Part shown: positions 6,901 to 14,792 of the stretch, piece after piece | How the letters are laid out: each line of letters starts with the position of its first letter | How positions within the stretch are numbered: the stretch's first letter is position 1 | Position numbers and translations under genes: made by a program | Assembly: GCA_934169535.1 (NCBI GenBank) | Contig: CAKPOC010000030.1 | Location: 1-14,792 of the forward strand | Length of the DNA: 14,792 bases | Direction of reading: 5' to 3' | DNA from: an uncultured Clostridia bacterium | Lineage (GTDB): Bacteria; Bacillota; Clostridia; TANB77; CAG-508 | The notes under the pieces: generated by a model | The model's input: the letters and a program-made list of their open reading frames with translations, nothing else | What the model was told of the DNA's origin: nothing | The model's database searches: none

Positions 6901-9900
6901 AAAACATAAGGAAAAGAAAAATTGAAGAGCTAAACAACGAGCAAATAAATTATGTATTAGATGTTGGAAAAAGAACATGGCTTTATTTTAAAGATAATAT
7001 TAACGAAAGCACAAATTTTTTACCACCGGATAACTATCAAGAAGATAGAAAGCAAAAATTAGTTGATAGAACTTCATCTACCAATATTGGACTTGCGCTT
7101 TTAGCAGTTGTATCAAGCTACGACCTGGGCTATGAAACACTACAAGACACAATAGATTTACTATCTAAAATGTGTGAAACAATAGGCAAACTTCAAAAAT
7201 GGAATGGACATCTCTACAATTGGTACAATATAAAAACCTTAGAACCATTAATACCAAGGTATGTTTCGGCAGTAGATAGCGGAAATTTTGTTGGATATTT
7301 ATACACGCTAAAACAATTTTTGGAAGAAATAAAAGAAAAAGATTTACGAATTAATTCTATGATTTTGCTAATACAAAACATTATTGATAATACAAATTTT
7401 AAAGTTTTATACAACGAAAAAATTAGGCTATTTTCAGTAGGTTATAATATAGAAGATGACAAAATTACAGATTCATATTATGATTTATTAGCATCAGAAG
7501 CAAGGCAAACAAGTTTTATTGCAATTGCTAAAAAGGATATTTCGGAAAAACACTGGTATAATTTAAGTAGAACTCTTACTACTTTAAACAATTACAAAGG
7601 CCTTGTGTCTTGGTCTGGAACGGCATTTGAATACTTAATGCCAACTGTAAACATTCCTAATTATGAAGGAAGTATTTTAGATGAGTCTTGCAAATTTATG
7701 ATAATGAGCCAAATAGAATATGCAAAAAAATTGGGAATTCCATGGGGAATATCAGAAGCAGCATTTAATTTAAAAGACTTAAATAATAATTATCAATATA
7801 AAGCTTTTGGAATCCCTTGGCTAGGCTTAAAAAGAGGCCTTCAGCAAGAAGTGGTAGTGGCTCCATATGGGTCAATTTTAGCAATAAATGAACTTCCAGA
7901 TGAAGTAATTGAAAATATGAAGCAATTGGAAAAATTAGGAATGTATGACAAGTACGGTTTTTACGAATCCATCGATTTTACACCTGAAAGAGTTACAAAT
8001 AAAAAGGATTACAGTCAAGTTAAAACTTTTATGGCACATCATCAAGGACTTATTTTGCTTTCAATAAATAATTTAATAAACGATCAGATTTTTCAAAAAA
8101 GATTTATGAAAAATCCGGAAATGCAAGCAATATCAATCCTTTTAGAAGAGAGAATGCCGCAAAACATGATAATAACAAAAGAAGAAAAAGAAAAAATTGA
8201 GAAAATAAAATATATAGATTATGAAGATTATGCAGAAAGAAGATATTCAAAAATAAATGACAAAATAAACATTTCAAATGTTATTTCAAATGACAAATAC
8301 ACTGTTGTAATAGACCAATATGGAAATGGTTATAGCAAATTTGGAAATATACAAGTAAATAGATTTAAACCAACCGAAGAGATTGACCAAGGCATTAAAT
8401 TTTATATAAAGAATACTAGAAATAAAAATATTTGGACAAATACAATGTCAAAATTTGAAAAAAGACCAGAAAAATATAATATGATTTTTGCACCGGAAAC
8501 TGATAAATTTATAAAAAATTATGAAAATATTGAAACTACAACTAAAATTGTTTTGGATACTGACGAGCCAGTTGAAATAAGAAGGCTAGAGCTAAAAAAT
8601 ACAGGAAAAAATGAAGAAACCCTAGAGGTTACGAGCAGTATAGAACCTGTAATTTCGGACAAATTTCAGGATTACAGTCATAGAGCTTTTAACAATTTAT
8701 TTTTAAGGTATGAATATATAGAAGAACTAAACTGTATTTTGGTGCAAAGAAAGTCAAGAGAAGATAATAGTAAAAGCACATTTTTAGCGGTAATGTTGCA
8801 AGGCGGAGAAAACAAGGCAGAGTTTGAAATAGATAGAGAGAAATTTGAAGGAAGAAATAATTTCGCTTTTCCACAAATGGTTCAAAATTCTACACTTTTG
8901 AGTTCAGAGATAGGTTATGTGACAGAGCCAATAATCGCAATGCGAAAAACTTTAGTAATAGAGCCAGGCAAAACTAAAAAATTAAATTTAATAATTTCAG
9001 TAGGTACAAATAGAGAAGACACTTTAAAAAACATTGTAAAATATATAAATGAAGAGAATATTAATAGAACTTTTGATTTTGCAAGAGCTAAAAGCGAAGC
9101 AGAAAATAGGTATTTGGGAATAAAGGGAAAAAATTTAATTGCATACCAAAAATTATTAACTCATTTGATCTTTTTACCCAAAACCAAAATAAAAAATACT
9201 CCTGTAAGCTACAAATTAGAAGAACTTTGGAAGTTTGGAATATCTGGAGATAACCCAATACTTTTAGTGAAAATAAAAGAAATAAGTGATATAGATTTTA
9301 TATTAGAAGTGTTAAAAGCATATGAATATTTTAGGCTAAAAAATATAAGAGTAGATTTAGTTATATTAAATAGTGAAAAAGAATCATATGAAAATGCAGT
9401 AAGAACAGCCCTAATGAATAGCGTTTTAAATAATAATTTAGAATATTTGCTAAATACAGAAATTTTTATAATAAATAATTTTGAGGCAAAAGATGAAAAA
9501 ATTTTAGATGAAAAAGCAAATGTTATATTAAATGCAAATTTTAATAATTTAAATTCGCAAATAGAAGAAATAGAAAATAATCTGCAAGAAAACTTTAAAG
9601 AGAGAAATTTAGATTTAATAAATAAAAATTACGAAGCTATAATAGATGAAAAAATAGAAACTTATGAATCTGAAAATTTGAAATACTATAATGGCTATGG
9701 AGGATTTTCGGAAGACGGAAAAGAATACTTTATAAAGGTAAACAAAACTCAAAAAACGCCACTTGCATGGAGCAATATTTTAGCAAATGAAAACTTTGGA
9801 ACATTGACAACTGAAAGCATGGGAGGCTATACCTGGTATAAAAATAGTAGACTAAATAGGCTTACTGCTTGGGAAAATAATAGCGTAACAGATATTCCAA

Positions 9901-12071
9901 CAGAAGTTATATATTTAAAAGACATGGAAAGTGGAAAGAGGTGGTCACTTGGAGCAGTACCACTTCCGGACGAAAACAATTACTATGTAACTTATGGATT
10001 GGGCTATAGCAAATACGAACATACTTCTTCAAAAATTAAGCAAGAAGTAAAAGTGTTTGTTCCACAAAAAGACAATATAAAAATAAATTTAATTAGCCTA
10101 GAAAATCAGAACCCTCAAAAGAAAATTTTAAAATTAATTTACTATGTAAAGCCAGTTTTAGGCGAAGATGAAATAAAAACTAGTAAAGAAATTACAATAA
10201 AATGCAAGTCTAACATGGTAATTGCAAAAAATTTGTCGAAAGATTTGGAAAGCTCAATGTTTATATCTAGCAGTGAAAAAATTAATTCATATACAGGAAG
10301 CAAAAATTCATTTTTTAAGGGTGGTGGACTGAGAAATCCTTCTGCACTTGACGAAATAAATTTAAGCTACGAAGATTCGTTTTCGCAAGATAGTATAATT
10401 GCAGTAGAAATGGAAGTAGAGCTAGAGGCATTTTCTAAAAAAGAAATTAGCTTGCTGCTTGGAACTGCAGAAACTATTGAAGATATGCAAGAAATTAGTT
10501 ATAAATATTCAAATATTAATAACTGCAAAAGCGAATATATGAAAAATAAAAGATTTTGGGAAGATTTCGTAAATGTGCTTCAAGTAAAAACACCTGAAGA
10601 ATCAACCAATATAATGCTTAATGGATGGCTAATTTATCAATCATTAGCTTCAAGAATGTATGGAAGAACTGGGCTATATCAATCTGGCGGAGCATATGGT
10701 TTTAGAGATCAATTGCAAGATACAGTATCTTTAAAATATATAGATGCTAGTATTCAAAGAAAGCAAATTTTAAAACATGCAAAAAGTCAATTCGAAGAAG
10801 GAGATGTAGAACACTGGTGGCATGAAGAAACATCAAGAGGAATTAGAACAAGAATGACTGACGACCTTTTGTGGCTGGTGTTTGTGACATGTGATTATAT
10901 TTCATTTACAAATGATTATAAAATTTTAGATGAAGTAATTCCATATAAAACGGGAAAAGTTTTGGAAGAAGGCGAGCTAGAAAGGTATGACTTGTACAAG
11001 GAGAGTGCTTTAAAAGAAAGTTTATACAAACATTGCAAACGAGCAATAAAAAAAGCTATGAACTTTGGAGAAAATGGACTTCCTAAAATAGGAACGGGCG
11101 ACTGGAATGATGGTATGAATAATGTTGGACCAATGGGAAAAGGCGAAAGTGTATGGCTTGGATTTTTTATATATGATGTACTAAACAAATTTATTCCTAT
11201 ATTAAATTATAAAGAGGACTTTGAAGAAGCGAAAGAATATAAAAAAATAGCAGAAGAATTAAGAAAAGCATTAAATACAGTTGCGTGGGATGGAAGATGG
11301 TATAAACGAGCATTTACAGACGATGGAAAAACCTTAGGAAGCCTTCAAAATGAGGAATGCAGAATAGACAATATTTCGCAAAGCTGGTCTGTAATTTCAG
11401 GTTCAGGAGAAAATGACAAAAAATATATAGCAATGGAAAGCTTAGAAAATCATTTGGTAGATGAAGAAATTGGAATAATAAAATTGCTAGACCCACCTTT
11501 TGACAAATCAAAAATTGAACCAGGGTATATAAAGTCATATTTGCCAGGAACTAGAGAAAATGGTGGGCAATACACACATGCTGCAACTTGGGCAATAATT
11601 GCAGAGGCAATTTTAGGACTAAATGATAAAGCATATAAAAATTTTAGAATGATAAATCCAATTGAACATTCAAAAACCAAGGTGGAAGCCAACATTTACA
11701 AAGTAGAGCCATATGTAATTGCTGCTGACATTTATGGAAAGCAAAATTTGGCAGGAAGAGGTGGCTGGACATGGTATACAGGTGCAAGCTCGTGGTATTA
11801 TGTGGCAGGCATAAAATATTTACTAGGCCTAAATATTCAAAATGGATATTTAGAAATAAAGCCACATATTCCAAGTTGGTGGAAGGAATATGAAATAAAA
11901 TATAAATTAGAAAAAAATATATACAATATAAAGGTTACAAATAGAAGTCAGTCATCCACAGAGTGCTTACAAAATGTGGAAAAGGTAACATGTAATGGGG
12001 AAAAAGTGGAAGAACAAAGAATAAAAATAGTTCCAAATACTGGAGTTTACAATATAGAAGTAGAAATATGA
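3984..12071 (+). CDS. Cyclic beta-1,2-glucan synthase-type enzyme (GT84-glycoamylase-like-GH94), NdvB/Cgs-like
   Basis: This 2695-residue membrane enzyme has the full NdvB/Cgs layout and similar length. After a soluble N-terminal region come two helices (about 393-450). The GT84 domain follows, with LDSDTEL (Asp606, Asp608; the DxD that binds UDP-sugar), LSHDLLEG (Asp720) and RLERWLRGDFQ (Arg754). Further helices lie at about 800-840 and 926-970. Next are a glycoamylase-like domain (about 990-1400; DRTSSTNIGLA, HLYNWYN near 1076, AHHQG at 1351-1355) and two beta-sandwich GH94-type regions (about 1420-1740 and 1900-2150). The GH94 (alpha/alpha)6 domain (about 2190-2640) contains GTGDWNDG at 2370-2377, the catalytic-acid motif. 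Such enzymes polymerise glucose from UDP-glucose on the inner membrane face, cyclise it and trim its length by phosphorolysis. GTG 3984 is chosen over TTG 3939, which lies inside the hairpin. No frameshift breaks the gene. Whether the product is cyclic, and whether it is glucan, cannot be read from sequence. Confidence 0.9.
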   Translation: MKNLKNKKRLNIDNVVLDNNQISLEMEKFASDNIIMQKSSKETYPITTLEEDFEVIKETYKLLSKNVKQKILIHPAGEWILDNFYIIEETTKTIAKDLTVKKYTNFLGLANGPYEGYARIYVLASKIVSYTDGKIDYDNLEKMLTAYQKKKTLNMDEIWNIGLFLQICLIQKIRQICESIYITQIQKSKAEIILSHIFNKQTKPDYKMTSELRKKIKQNNQMKYAFIEYMSYKLKKYGRKANSYLNALEEVVNRSGGEISEIIKKEHFEVAVKKVSMGNCITSIKNISRINFAGIFENINGVEEILKKDPINQYEIMDLTTKIYYRNTIQEIAKKTKISEIYIAKKCLELSENATEERKRHIGYYLLEEGRKELYKCLGVNKTELKYTTKANLYIYGVWLASILICMAVSMASYLSLKNMLAAIIIFILTIIPVEGIISKIVQNILGNTVKPKLLPKLNFQNGVPKEFATMVVIPTIVDSSKKVQEIFEKLEVYYIANKSPNIYFTLLGDCTSSQNEIEEFDDSIIKEGISNVNRLNEKYGGNIFNFVYRKRIWNASEDCFMGWERKRGMLNQFNEYLLGNIKNPFRINTLENQKQLEIKYIITLDSDTELTLNSGIELIGAMAHILNRPILNEEENLVVKGHGIIAPQVGIGIEESKNSAFTNLFAGDGGTDSYTSAVSDFYEDNFDEGIFTGKGIYDLQTFSTVLNNKIKENTVLSHDLLEGSYLRCGLASDIFLIDGFPSNYLSFRTRLERWLRGDFQITQWLSGKIQNGKGYTEKNSLNKLSKYKILSNIVRSKQESFCVGLIFLFLVLGTIFNKRMYVLPIIVLLFIMIDFILEGINKIIKNDSGNVTTKRFVKTINGVGATFIRSLLNFATLLDKSCVSLKAGILTFYRMNFSKKHLLQWTTSEEAEKKTKQTLKSYYKEMLCSTVIAIVLLALSFFITDNICKAVSIICAISWALAPLIMFEVSKKNIRKRKIEELNNEQINYVLDVGKRTWLYFKDNINESTNFLPPDNYQEDRKQKLVDRTSSTNIGLALLAVVSSYDLGYETLQDTIDLLSKMCETIGKLQKWNGHLYNWYNIKTLEPLIPRYVSAVDSGNFVGYLYTLKQFLEEIKEKDLRINSMILLIQNIIDNTNFKVLYNEKIRLFSVGYNIEDDKITDSYYDLLASEARQTSFIAIAKKDISEKHWYNLSRTLTTLNNYKGLVSWSGTAFEYLMPTVNIPNYEGSILDESCKFMIMSQIEYAKKLGIPWGISEAAFNLKDLNNNYQYKAFGIPWLGLKRGLQQEVVVAPYGSILAINELPDEVIENMKQLEKLGMYDKYGFYESIDFTPERVTNKKDYSQVKTFMAHHQGLILLSINNLINDQIFQKRFMKNPEMQAISILLEERMPQNMIITKEEKEKIEKIKYIDYEDYAERRYSKINDKINISNVISNDKYTVVIDQYGNGYSKFGNIQVNRFKPTEEIDQGIKFYIKNTRNKNIWTNTMSKFEKRPEKYNMIFAPETDKFIKNYENIETTTKIVLDTDEPVEIRRLELKNTGKNEETLEVTSSIEPVISDKFQDYSHRAFNNLFLRYEYIEELNCILVQRKSREDNSKSTFLAVMLQGGENKAEFEIDREKFEGRNNFAFPQMVQNSTLLSSEIGYVTEPIIAMRKTLVIEPGKTKKLNLIISVGTNREDTLKNIVKYINEENINRTFDFARAKSEAENRYLGIKGKNLIAYQKLLTHLIFLPKTKIKNTPVSYKLEELWKFGISGDNPILLVKIKEISDIDFILEVLKAYEYFRLKNIRVDLVILNSEKESYENAVRTALMNSVLNNNLEYLLNTEIFIINNFEAKDEKILDEKANVILNANFNNLNSQIEEIENNLQENFKERNLDLINKNYEAIIDEKIETYESENLKYYNGYGGFSEDGKEYFIKVNKTQKTPLAWSNILANENFGTLTTESMGGYTWYKNSRLNRLTAWENNSVTDIPTEVIYLKDMESGKRWSLGAVPLPDENNYYVTYGLGYSKYEHTSSKIKQEVKVFVPQKDNIKINLISLENQNPQKKILKLIYYVKPVLGEDEIKTSKEITIKCKSNMVIAKNLSKDLESSMFISSSEKINSYTGSKNSFFKGGGLRNPSALDEINLSYEDSFSQDSIIAVEMEVELEAFSKKEISLLLGTAETIEDMQEISYKYSNINNCKSEYMKNKRFWEDFVNVLQVKTPEESTNIMLNGWLIYQSLASRMYGRTGLYQSGGAYGFRDQLQDTVSLKYIDASIQRKQILKHAKSQFEEGDVEHWWHEETSRGIRTRMTDDLLWLVFVTCDYISFTNDYKILDEVIPYKTGKVLEEGELERYDLYKESALKESLYKHCKRAIKKAMNFGENGLPKIGTGDWNDGMNNVGPMGKGESVWLGFFIYDVLNKFIPILNYKEDFEEAKEYKKIAEELRKALNTVAWDGRWYKRAFTDDGKTLGSLQNEECRIDNISQSWSVISGSGENDKKYIAMESLENHLVDEEIGIIKLLDPPFDKSKIEPGYIKSYLPGTRENGGQYTHAATWAIIAEAILGLNDKAYKNFRMINPIEHSKTKVEANIYKVEPYVIAADIYGKQNLAGRGGWTWYTGASSWYYVAGIKYLLGLNIQNGYLEIKPHIPSWWKEYEIKYKLEKNIYNIKVTNRSQSSTECLQNVEKVTCNGEKVEEQRIKIVPNTGVYNIEVEI

Positions 12072-12112
12072 AATTTTTGTGCAATATTATAGTAACATTA
12101 TTGAAAAAAACT

Positions 12113-12141
12113 TTGACAAGAAGATACAGTAGAGGTATAAT
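12113..12141 (+). promoter_or_regulatory. Perfect-consensus sigma-A promoter
   Basis: TTGACA (12113-12118) and TATAAT (12136-12141) are both perfect matches, separated by exactly 17 bases. Transcription would start near 12148, about 45 bases before ATG 12194. This is the strongest promoter in the window and makes the three downstream genes independent of the glucan synthase gene. No clear operator or terminator is visible between 12072 and 12112. Confidence 0.85.
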
Positions 12142-12193
12142 AGGGGTGATAATAAATAAAAAGGAATGCTTAATTTAGCATAAGGAACAAAAT

Positions 12194-13027
12194 ATGAGCG
12201 AAAATAAAAAAATTAGTATAATGAAATTTGAAAAACCCCTAGATATACCTAAATTTACAGGACCTAAAACTCAAAGGAAAAAAGCAGTTCGCAAAGTAAA
12301 TAAAAAAAGATTAATCGGTATTATTTTTGCAGCAGGCCTTGCAGGAGCAGGTATTGGCAAAATAGCAGAAAAAATTAATAACGGAATTAACACAAAAGAG
12401 GCAATAATCACAGCAGTAGAAGCTGATAAATATTACGAAAATATAATGCAAAACGAAAAAACACCTGAAGAATTTTCGCAAAAAATAAATGAATTTGAGA
12501 AAAACTTAAATTTATATGAAGAACTTTCAAATAAGGATACAATTTCTGCACAGGAAGAGGCTAATCTTTTACAAGCAGAAGTAGAAATGGCAAATAATTA
12601 TTCAAATATAGTAGAGCTAAGAACAGCTAGCTTAAAAAATGAAATTGCACAAGCAGAAGGAATTACAAGTCCAAAGGAAATTTCTCAAATAGAAATTACT
12701 TGCAAGTGGAATAGCACTGGAAATGAAGAAAAGGATATCGCAATCCATGAAATTAGGCTTCCAGATGGAACAATATACACAACAGATTCAATTGATAAAA
12801 AGTTACAAGAAGAAATAGAAGATATAAAAAAGCCAATGTACAATTACGGAAAAAATTTAAAAGACGCTACTGTTTTAAGCAAAGATGAGCTTAAAGAATA
12901 TGTTGAAGAAGAAGTTAAGTATTATAAAAATATAAATTATTTAAAAGAAAATAATTTGGAAAAGAAAAACAATATCTTAGGAAGTAAGCTTGTTACACAA
13001 AAAGATAACGAAGAAATAGATAGATAA
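12194..13027 (+). CDS. Unrecognised membrane-anchored helical protein upstream of a two-component system
   Basis: I do not recognise a family for this 277-residue protein. It has a basic, proline-containing N-terminus (about 1-39, with clustered Lys/Arg at 26-39). A weak Gly/Ala-rich hydrophobic segment (41-55) fits a single membrane span with the N-terminus inside. Residues 70-155 are Glu/Lys/Asn-rich and probably coiled. A more compact stretch at 164-200 (IEITCKW, HEIRLPDGTIYTTDS) looks like beta strands. The remainder is charged helix. There is one cysteine and no catalytic motif. ATG 12194 is preceded by AAGGAA at six bases. The gene is first in an operon with the response regulator (21-base gap) and kinase. 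An accessory envelope or signalling role is therefore plausible but unproven. Confidence 0.7.
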   Translation: MSENKKISIMKFEKPLDIPKFTGPKTQRKKAVRKVNKKRLIGIIFAAGLAGAGIGKIAEKINNGINTKEAIITAVEADKYYENIMQNEKTPEEFSQKINEFEKNLNLYEELSNKDTISAQEEANLLQAEVEMANNYSNIVELRTASLKNEIAQAEGITSPKEISQIEITCKWNSTGNEEKDIAIHEIRLPDGTIYTTDSIDKKLQEEIEDIKKPMYNYGKNLKDATVLSKDELKEYVEEEVKYYKNINYLKENNLEKKNNILGSKLVTQKDNEEIDR

Positions 13028-13048
13028 ATTATGAAAGGAATTTTTGCA

Positions 13049-13777
13049 ATGAAGGAAGAATTAGATCCAAATAAAAAAACTATTCTAGTGGTTGATGATG
13101 AAAAACCAATAATAGATATATTAGTATATAATCTAAAAAAAGAAGGATACAACACATTAGAAGCAACAGATGGCGAAATGGGCCTAAGAATAGCACTTGA
13201 CCAAAAACCAAATTTAATTTTATTAGACGTAATGCTTCCAAAAATGGATGGATTAACAGTTTGTAAAAGAGTAAAACAAGCATATAATGTACCAGTACTA
13301 ATGATTTCTGCAAAAGATGAGGAAATAGACAAAATAGTAGGACTAGAGCTAGGTGCAGACGATTATATCACAAAGCCTTTTAGCGTAAGAGAATTAATGG
13401 CAAGAGTAAAAGCAAACTTACGAAAAGTGGATGATGACCAAGATGAAAAAGGCAGAAGTGATCGTGAAAGACAAAATAAAATTGTTGTAGGCGACTTAGA
13501 ATTAGACCTAGAAAAAGTAGAAGTAAAAGTTAAAGGACAAATAAAAAATCTTACTCCAAAGGAATTTGAACTTGTAAAATTTTTAGCAATGCAGCCAGGA
13601 ATTCCAGTTACCAGAGAGGTTCTACTTGAAAAAGTATGGAACTATGAATATTATGGAGATATAAGAACTGTTGATGTTACAGTATGCAGAATAAGAGAAA
13701 AACTAGGAGATAGCACAAAAAATTCTAAAATAATAATAAACAAAAGAGGAATAGGTTATTATTTAGCAGCAAAATAG
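13049..13777 (+). CDS. OmpR/PhoB-family response regulator (WalR/PhoP-like)
   Basis: This 242-residue DNA-binding response regulator has a receiver domain (about residues 9-123) with the acidic pair Asp16-Asp17, phospho-acceptor Asp60 in LLDVMLPKMDG, Ser87 and Lys109 in ITKPFS. A charged linker (about 124-142) is followed by a winged-helix effector domain whose core includes LTPKEFELVKFL, RTVDVTVCRIREKLGD and KRGIGYYL. Phosphorylation by the next gene's kinase should drive dimerisation on tandem direct repeats. ATG 13049 is preferred to ATG 13031 because AAAGGAA lies eight bases before it; the longer form would add only six residues. The stop codon overlaps the kinase Shine-Dalgarno, so the pair is translationally linked. 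It looks closest to WalR (YycF) or PhoP, but no yycH/yycI-type partner is present, so I do not assign a symbol. Confidence 0.92.
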   Translation: MKEELDPNKKTILVVDDEKPIIDILVYNLKKEGYNTLEATDGEMGLRIALDQKPNLILLDVMLPKMDGLTVCKRVKQAYNVPVLMISAKDEEIDKIVGLELGADDYITKPFSVRELMARVKANLRKVDDDQDEKGRSDRERQNKIVVGDLELDLEKVEVKVKGQIKNLTPKEFELVKFLAMQPGIPVTREVLLEKVWNYEYYGDIRTVDVTVCRIREKLGDSTKNSKIIINKRGIGYYLAAK

Positions 13778-13788
13778 AGGAGCTATTT

Positions 13789-14766
13789 ATGAAAAATTTA
13801 CAAGCTAAAATATTATTAATATTTGGAGTAATAGGAACTATTATTATATTAGGAATGGGCGGGTTTTTTCTATATATAATCAATAATTCTGCACTTGATG
13901 TGCAAACTCAAATTACACAGACAAAAATACTAATATTAACTGCAATATTAGTATTTTGCTGTATTATAATTTTACTATGGATATACATTTATAATTCTAT
14001 AATTTCACCGATGAATAAACTCATAAAAAGTGCCGAGGAAATGTCTAGCAACAGCAGTATGGATTTAATACGAATTCCAAAAAATAAAAAGAAACACAAT
14101 ACAGAGTTTGACAAACTTGCAAATGTTATTGGAAAAATGACAGGTGAGCTAAAGCAAAATTTAGCAAATGTTAAAAGACAAAAAAACGAAATGGAAGCAA
14201 TTTTTGTACATATGAATGACGGGATTTTAGCCTTTGACGAAAACGGAAAAATGGTACAAATAAACCCTGCAGCAAAAAAACTATTAAATATACAAGGTCA
14301 GGAAACATTTCAAGAAATATTTAAAGACGAAAAGAAAATAAATATGGAAGCCATAATGTACCTTGAAAATTGGACTACATCAGAGGCAAGATTAACAGTA
14401 GGCGAAAAAACAATCAATGTATTTTTAGCACCATTTAAAGATGAAAATGACTTTGGTGCAGGAATAATTGCAGTTATACAAGACATCACAGAGCATGTAA
14501 AACTAGATAACATGAGAAAAGAATTTGTAGCAGATGTTTCACATGAACTAAAAACACCAATAACTTCAATAATTGGCTATGCAGATACTTTACAAGATGG
14601 TGACTATGACAAGGAAACAACAACTAAATTTTTGTCTGTTATATCTTCTGAAGGACGAAGAATGGCAGATTTAGTAAGTGACTTATTAACATTGTCAAGA
14701 TATGATACAAATAGAGTCACAAGAAAAACAGAAGAGTTTGATTTAGGAGAGCTTGCAAAAAAATGA
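13789..14766 (+). CDS. Sensor histidine kinase, PhoR/WalK-like, interrupted at an A7 run and cut by the window end
   Basis: Two membrane helices (about residues 7-31 and 46-69) flank a very short external loop of about 14 residues, so there is no sizeable external sensor. A HAMP-like linker (about 70-125) leads to a PAS domain (about 133-235; HMNDGILAFDENGKMVQINPAA region) and then HisKA with His252 in SHELKTPITS. The kinase should autophosphorylate there and pass phosphate to Asp60 of the preceding regulator. The ATP-binding domain lies beyond the window. The frame ends at TGA 14764-14766 right after AAAAAAA (14757-14763). One more A would continue as KKMTRKMTAHSI to the window end, which suggests an indel and not a true C-terminus. 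GAGGAG, overlapping the upstream stop, lies six bases before ATG 13789. Confidence 0.88.
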   Translation: MKNLQAKILLIFGVIGTIIILGMGGFFLYIINNSALDVQTQITQTKILILTAILVFCCIIILLWIYIYNSIISPMNKLIKSAEEMSSNSSMDLIRIPKNKKKHNTEFDKLANVIGKMTGELKQNLANVKRQKNEMEAIFVHMNDGILAFDENGKMVQINPAAKKLLNIQGQETFQEIFKDEKKINMEAIMYLENWTTSEARLTVGEKTINVFLAPFKDENDFGAGIIAVIQDITEHVKLDNMRKEFVADVSHELKTPITSIIGYADTLQDGDYDKETTTKFLSVISSEGRRMADLVSDLLTLSRYDTNRVTRKTEEFDLGELAKK

Positions 14767-14792
14767 CAAGAAAAATGACCGCCCACAGCATC

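Noticed and set aside
3984..12071. Several short minus-strand and alternate-frame open frames within the synthase gene
   Set aside because: They are Phe/Leu/Ser-rich shadows of an A-rich coding strand, with no Shine-Dalgarno sites.
12072..12112. Terminator between the glucan synthase and the next promoter (CAATA...TATTG)
   Set aside because: The dyad is short and imperfect and is followed by A, not T.
2932..14766. Recoding of TGA as tryptophan or glycine to explain the interruptions
   Set aside because: Reading through TGA in the amidase and kinase gives sequences unlike their families, while single-base shifts restore the motifs. TGG is used for Trp throughout, and the synthase ends naturally at TGA.
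1..14792. CRISPR arrays, tRNA or rRNA genes, insertion-sequence ends, attachment sites
   Set aside because: I saw no regularly spaced repeats, cloverleaf-like segments or matching terminal inverted repeats on reading both strands by eye.

Overview
The window is strongly A+T-rich. It has AGA/ATA-rich codon use, purine-rich Shine-Dalgarno sites and consensus sigma-A promoters. Together with a CwlD-like amidase and an OmpR-type two-component pair, this points to a low-GC Firmicute, most likely an anaerobic clostridial (gut-type) bacterium. TGA behaves as an ordinary stop. No tRNA, rRNA, CRISPR array or complete insertion sequence was seen.

Left part (1-3170), accessory in character: the C-terminal end of an Rpn-type nuclease/transposase-like protein; a small three-helix membrane protein resembling DUF4282; a shared terminator; a leftward XRE repressor; and, divergent from it, a prepilin-like surface protein with a C-terminal FGE-sulfatase/C-type-lectin-like domain. 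Two matching dyads in the divergent promoter region look like operators for the repressor. The pilin-like gene is interrupted by two frameshifts. Its 3' end is unusually GC-rich and has the codon pattern expected of a diversity-generating-retroelement (DGR) variable region, although no reverse transcriptase is present here. An antitoxin-like remnant follows.

Middle part (3170-12071): a frameshifted cwlD-like N-acetylmuramoyl-L-alanine amidase, then one very large gene (about 2695 aa) for a cyclic beta-1,2-glucan synthase-type enzyme: GT84 glycosyltransferase, membrane helices, glycoamylase-like domain and GH94 phosphorylase-like domain. Both genes are preceded by terminator-like hairpins of the same layout: the Shine-Dalgarno lies in the 3' arm, then exactly six T, then the start codon. 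This shared layout is the most distinctive regulatory structure seen here.

Right part (12072-14792): a perfect-consensus sigma-A promoter drives an apparent three-gene operon. It encodes an unrecognised membrane-anchored helical protein, a PhoB/WalR-like response regulator, and a PhoR/WalK-like histidine kinase whose reading frame stops at an A7 run just before the window ends.

Several interruptions look like single-base indels (1569-1575, about 2893-2902, 3374-3375, 14757-14763, possibly 3030-3036). They could be sequence errors or real decay or phase variation, but the 8.1 kb synthase gene is free of them. Gene products around 3.2-14.8 kb share a cell-envelope theme: peptidoglycan hydrolysis, glucan synthesis and envelope-type signalling.
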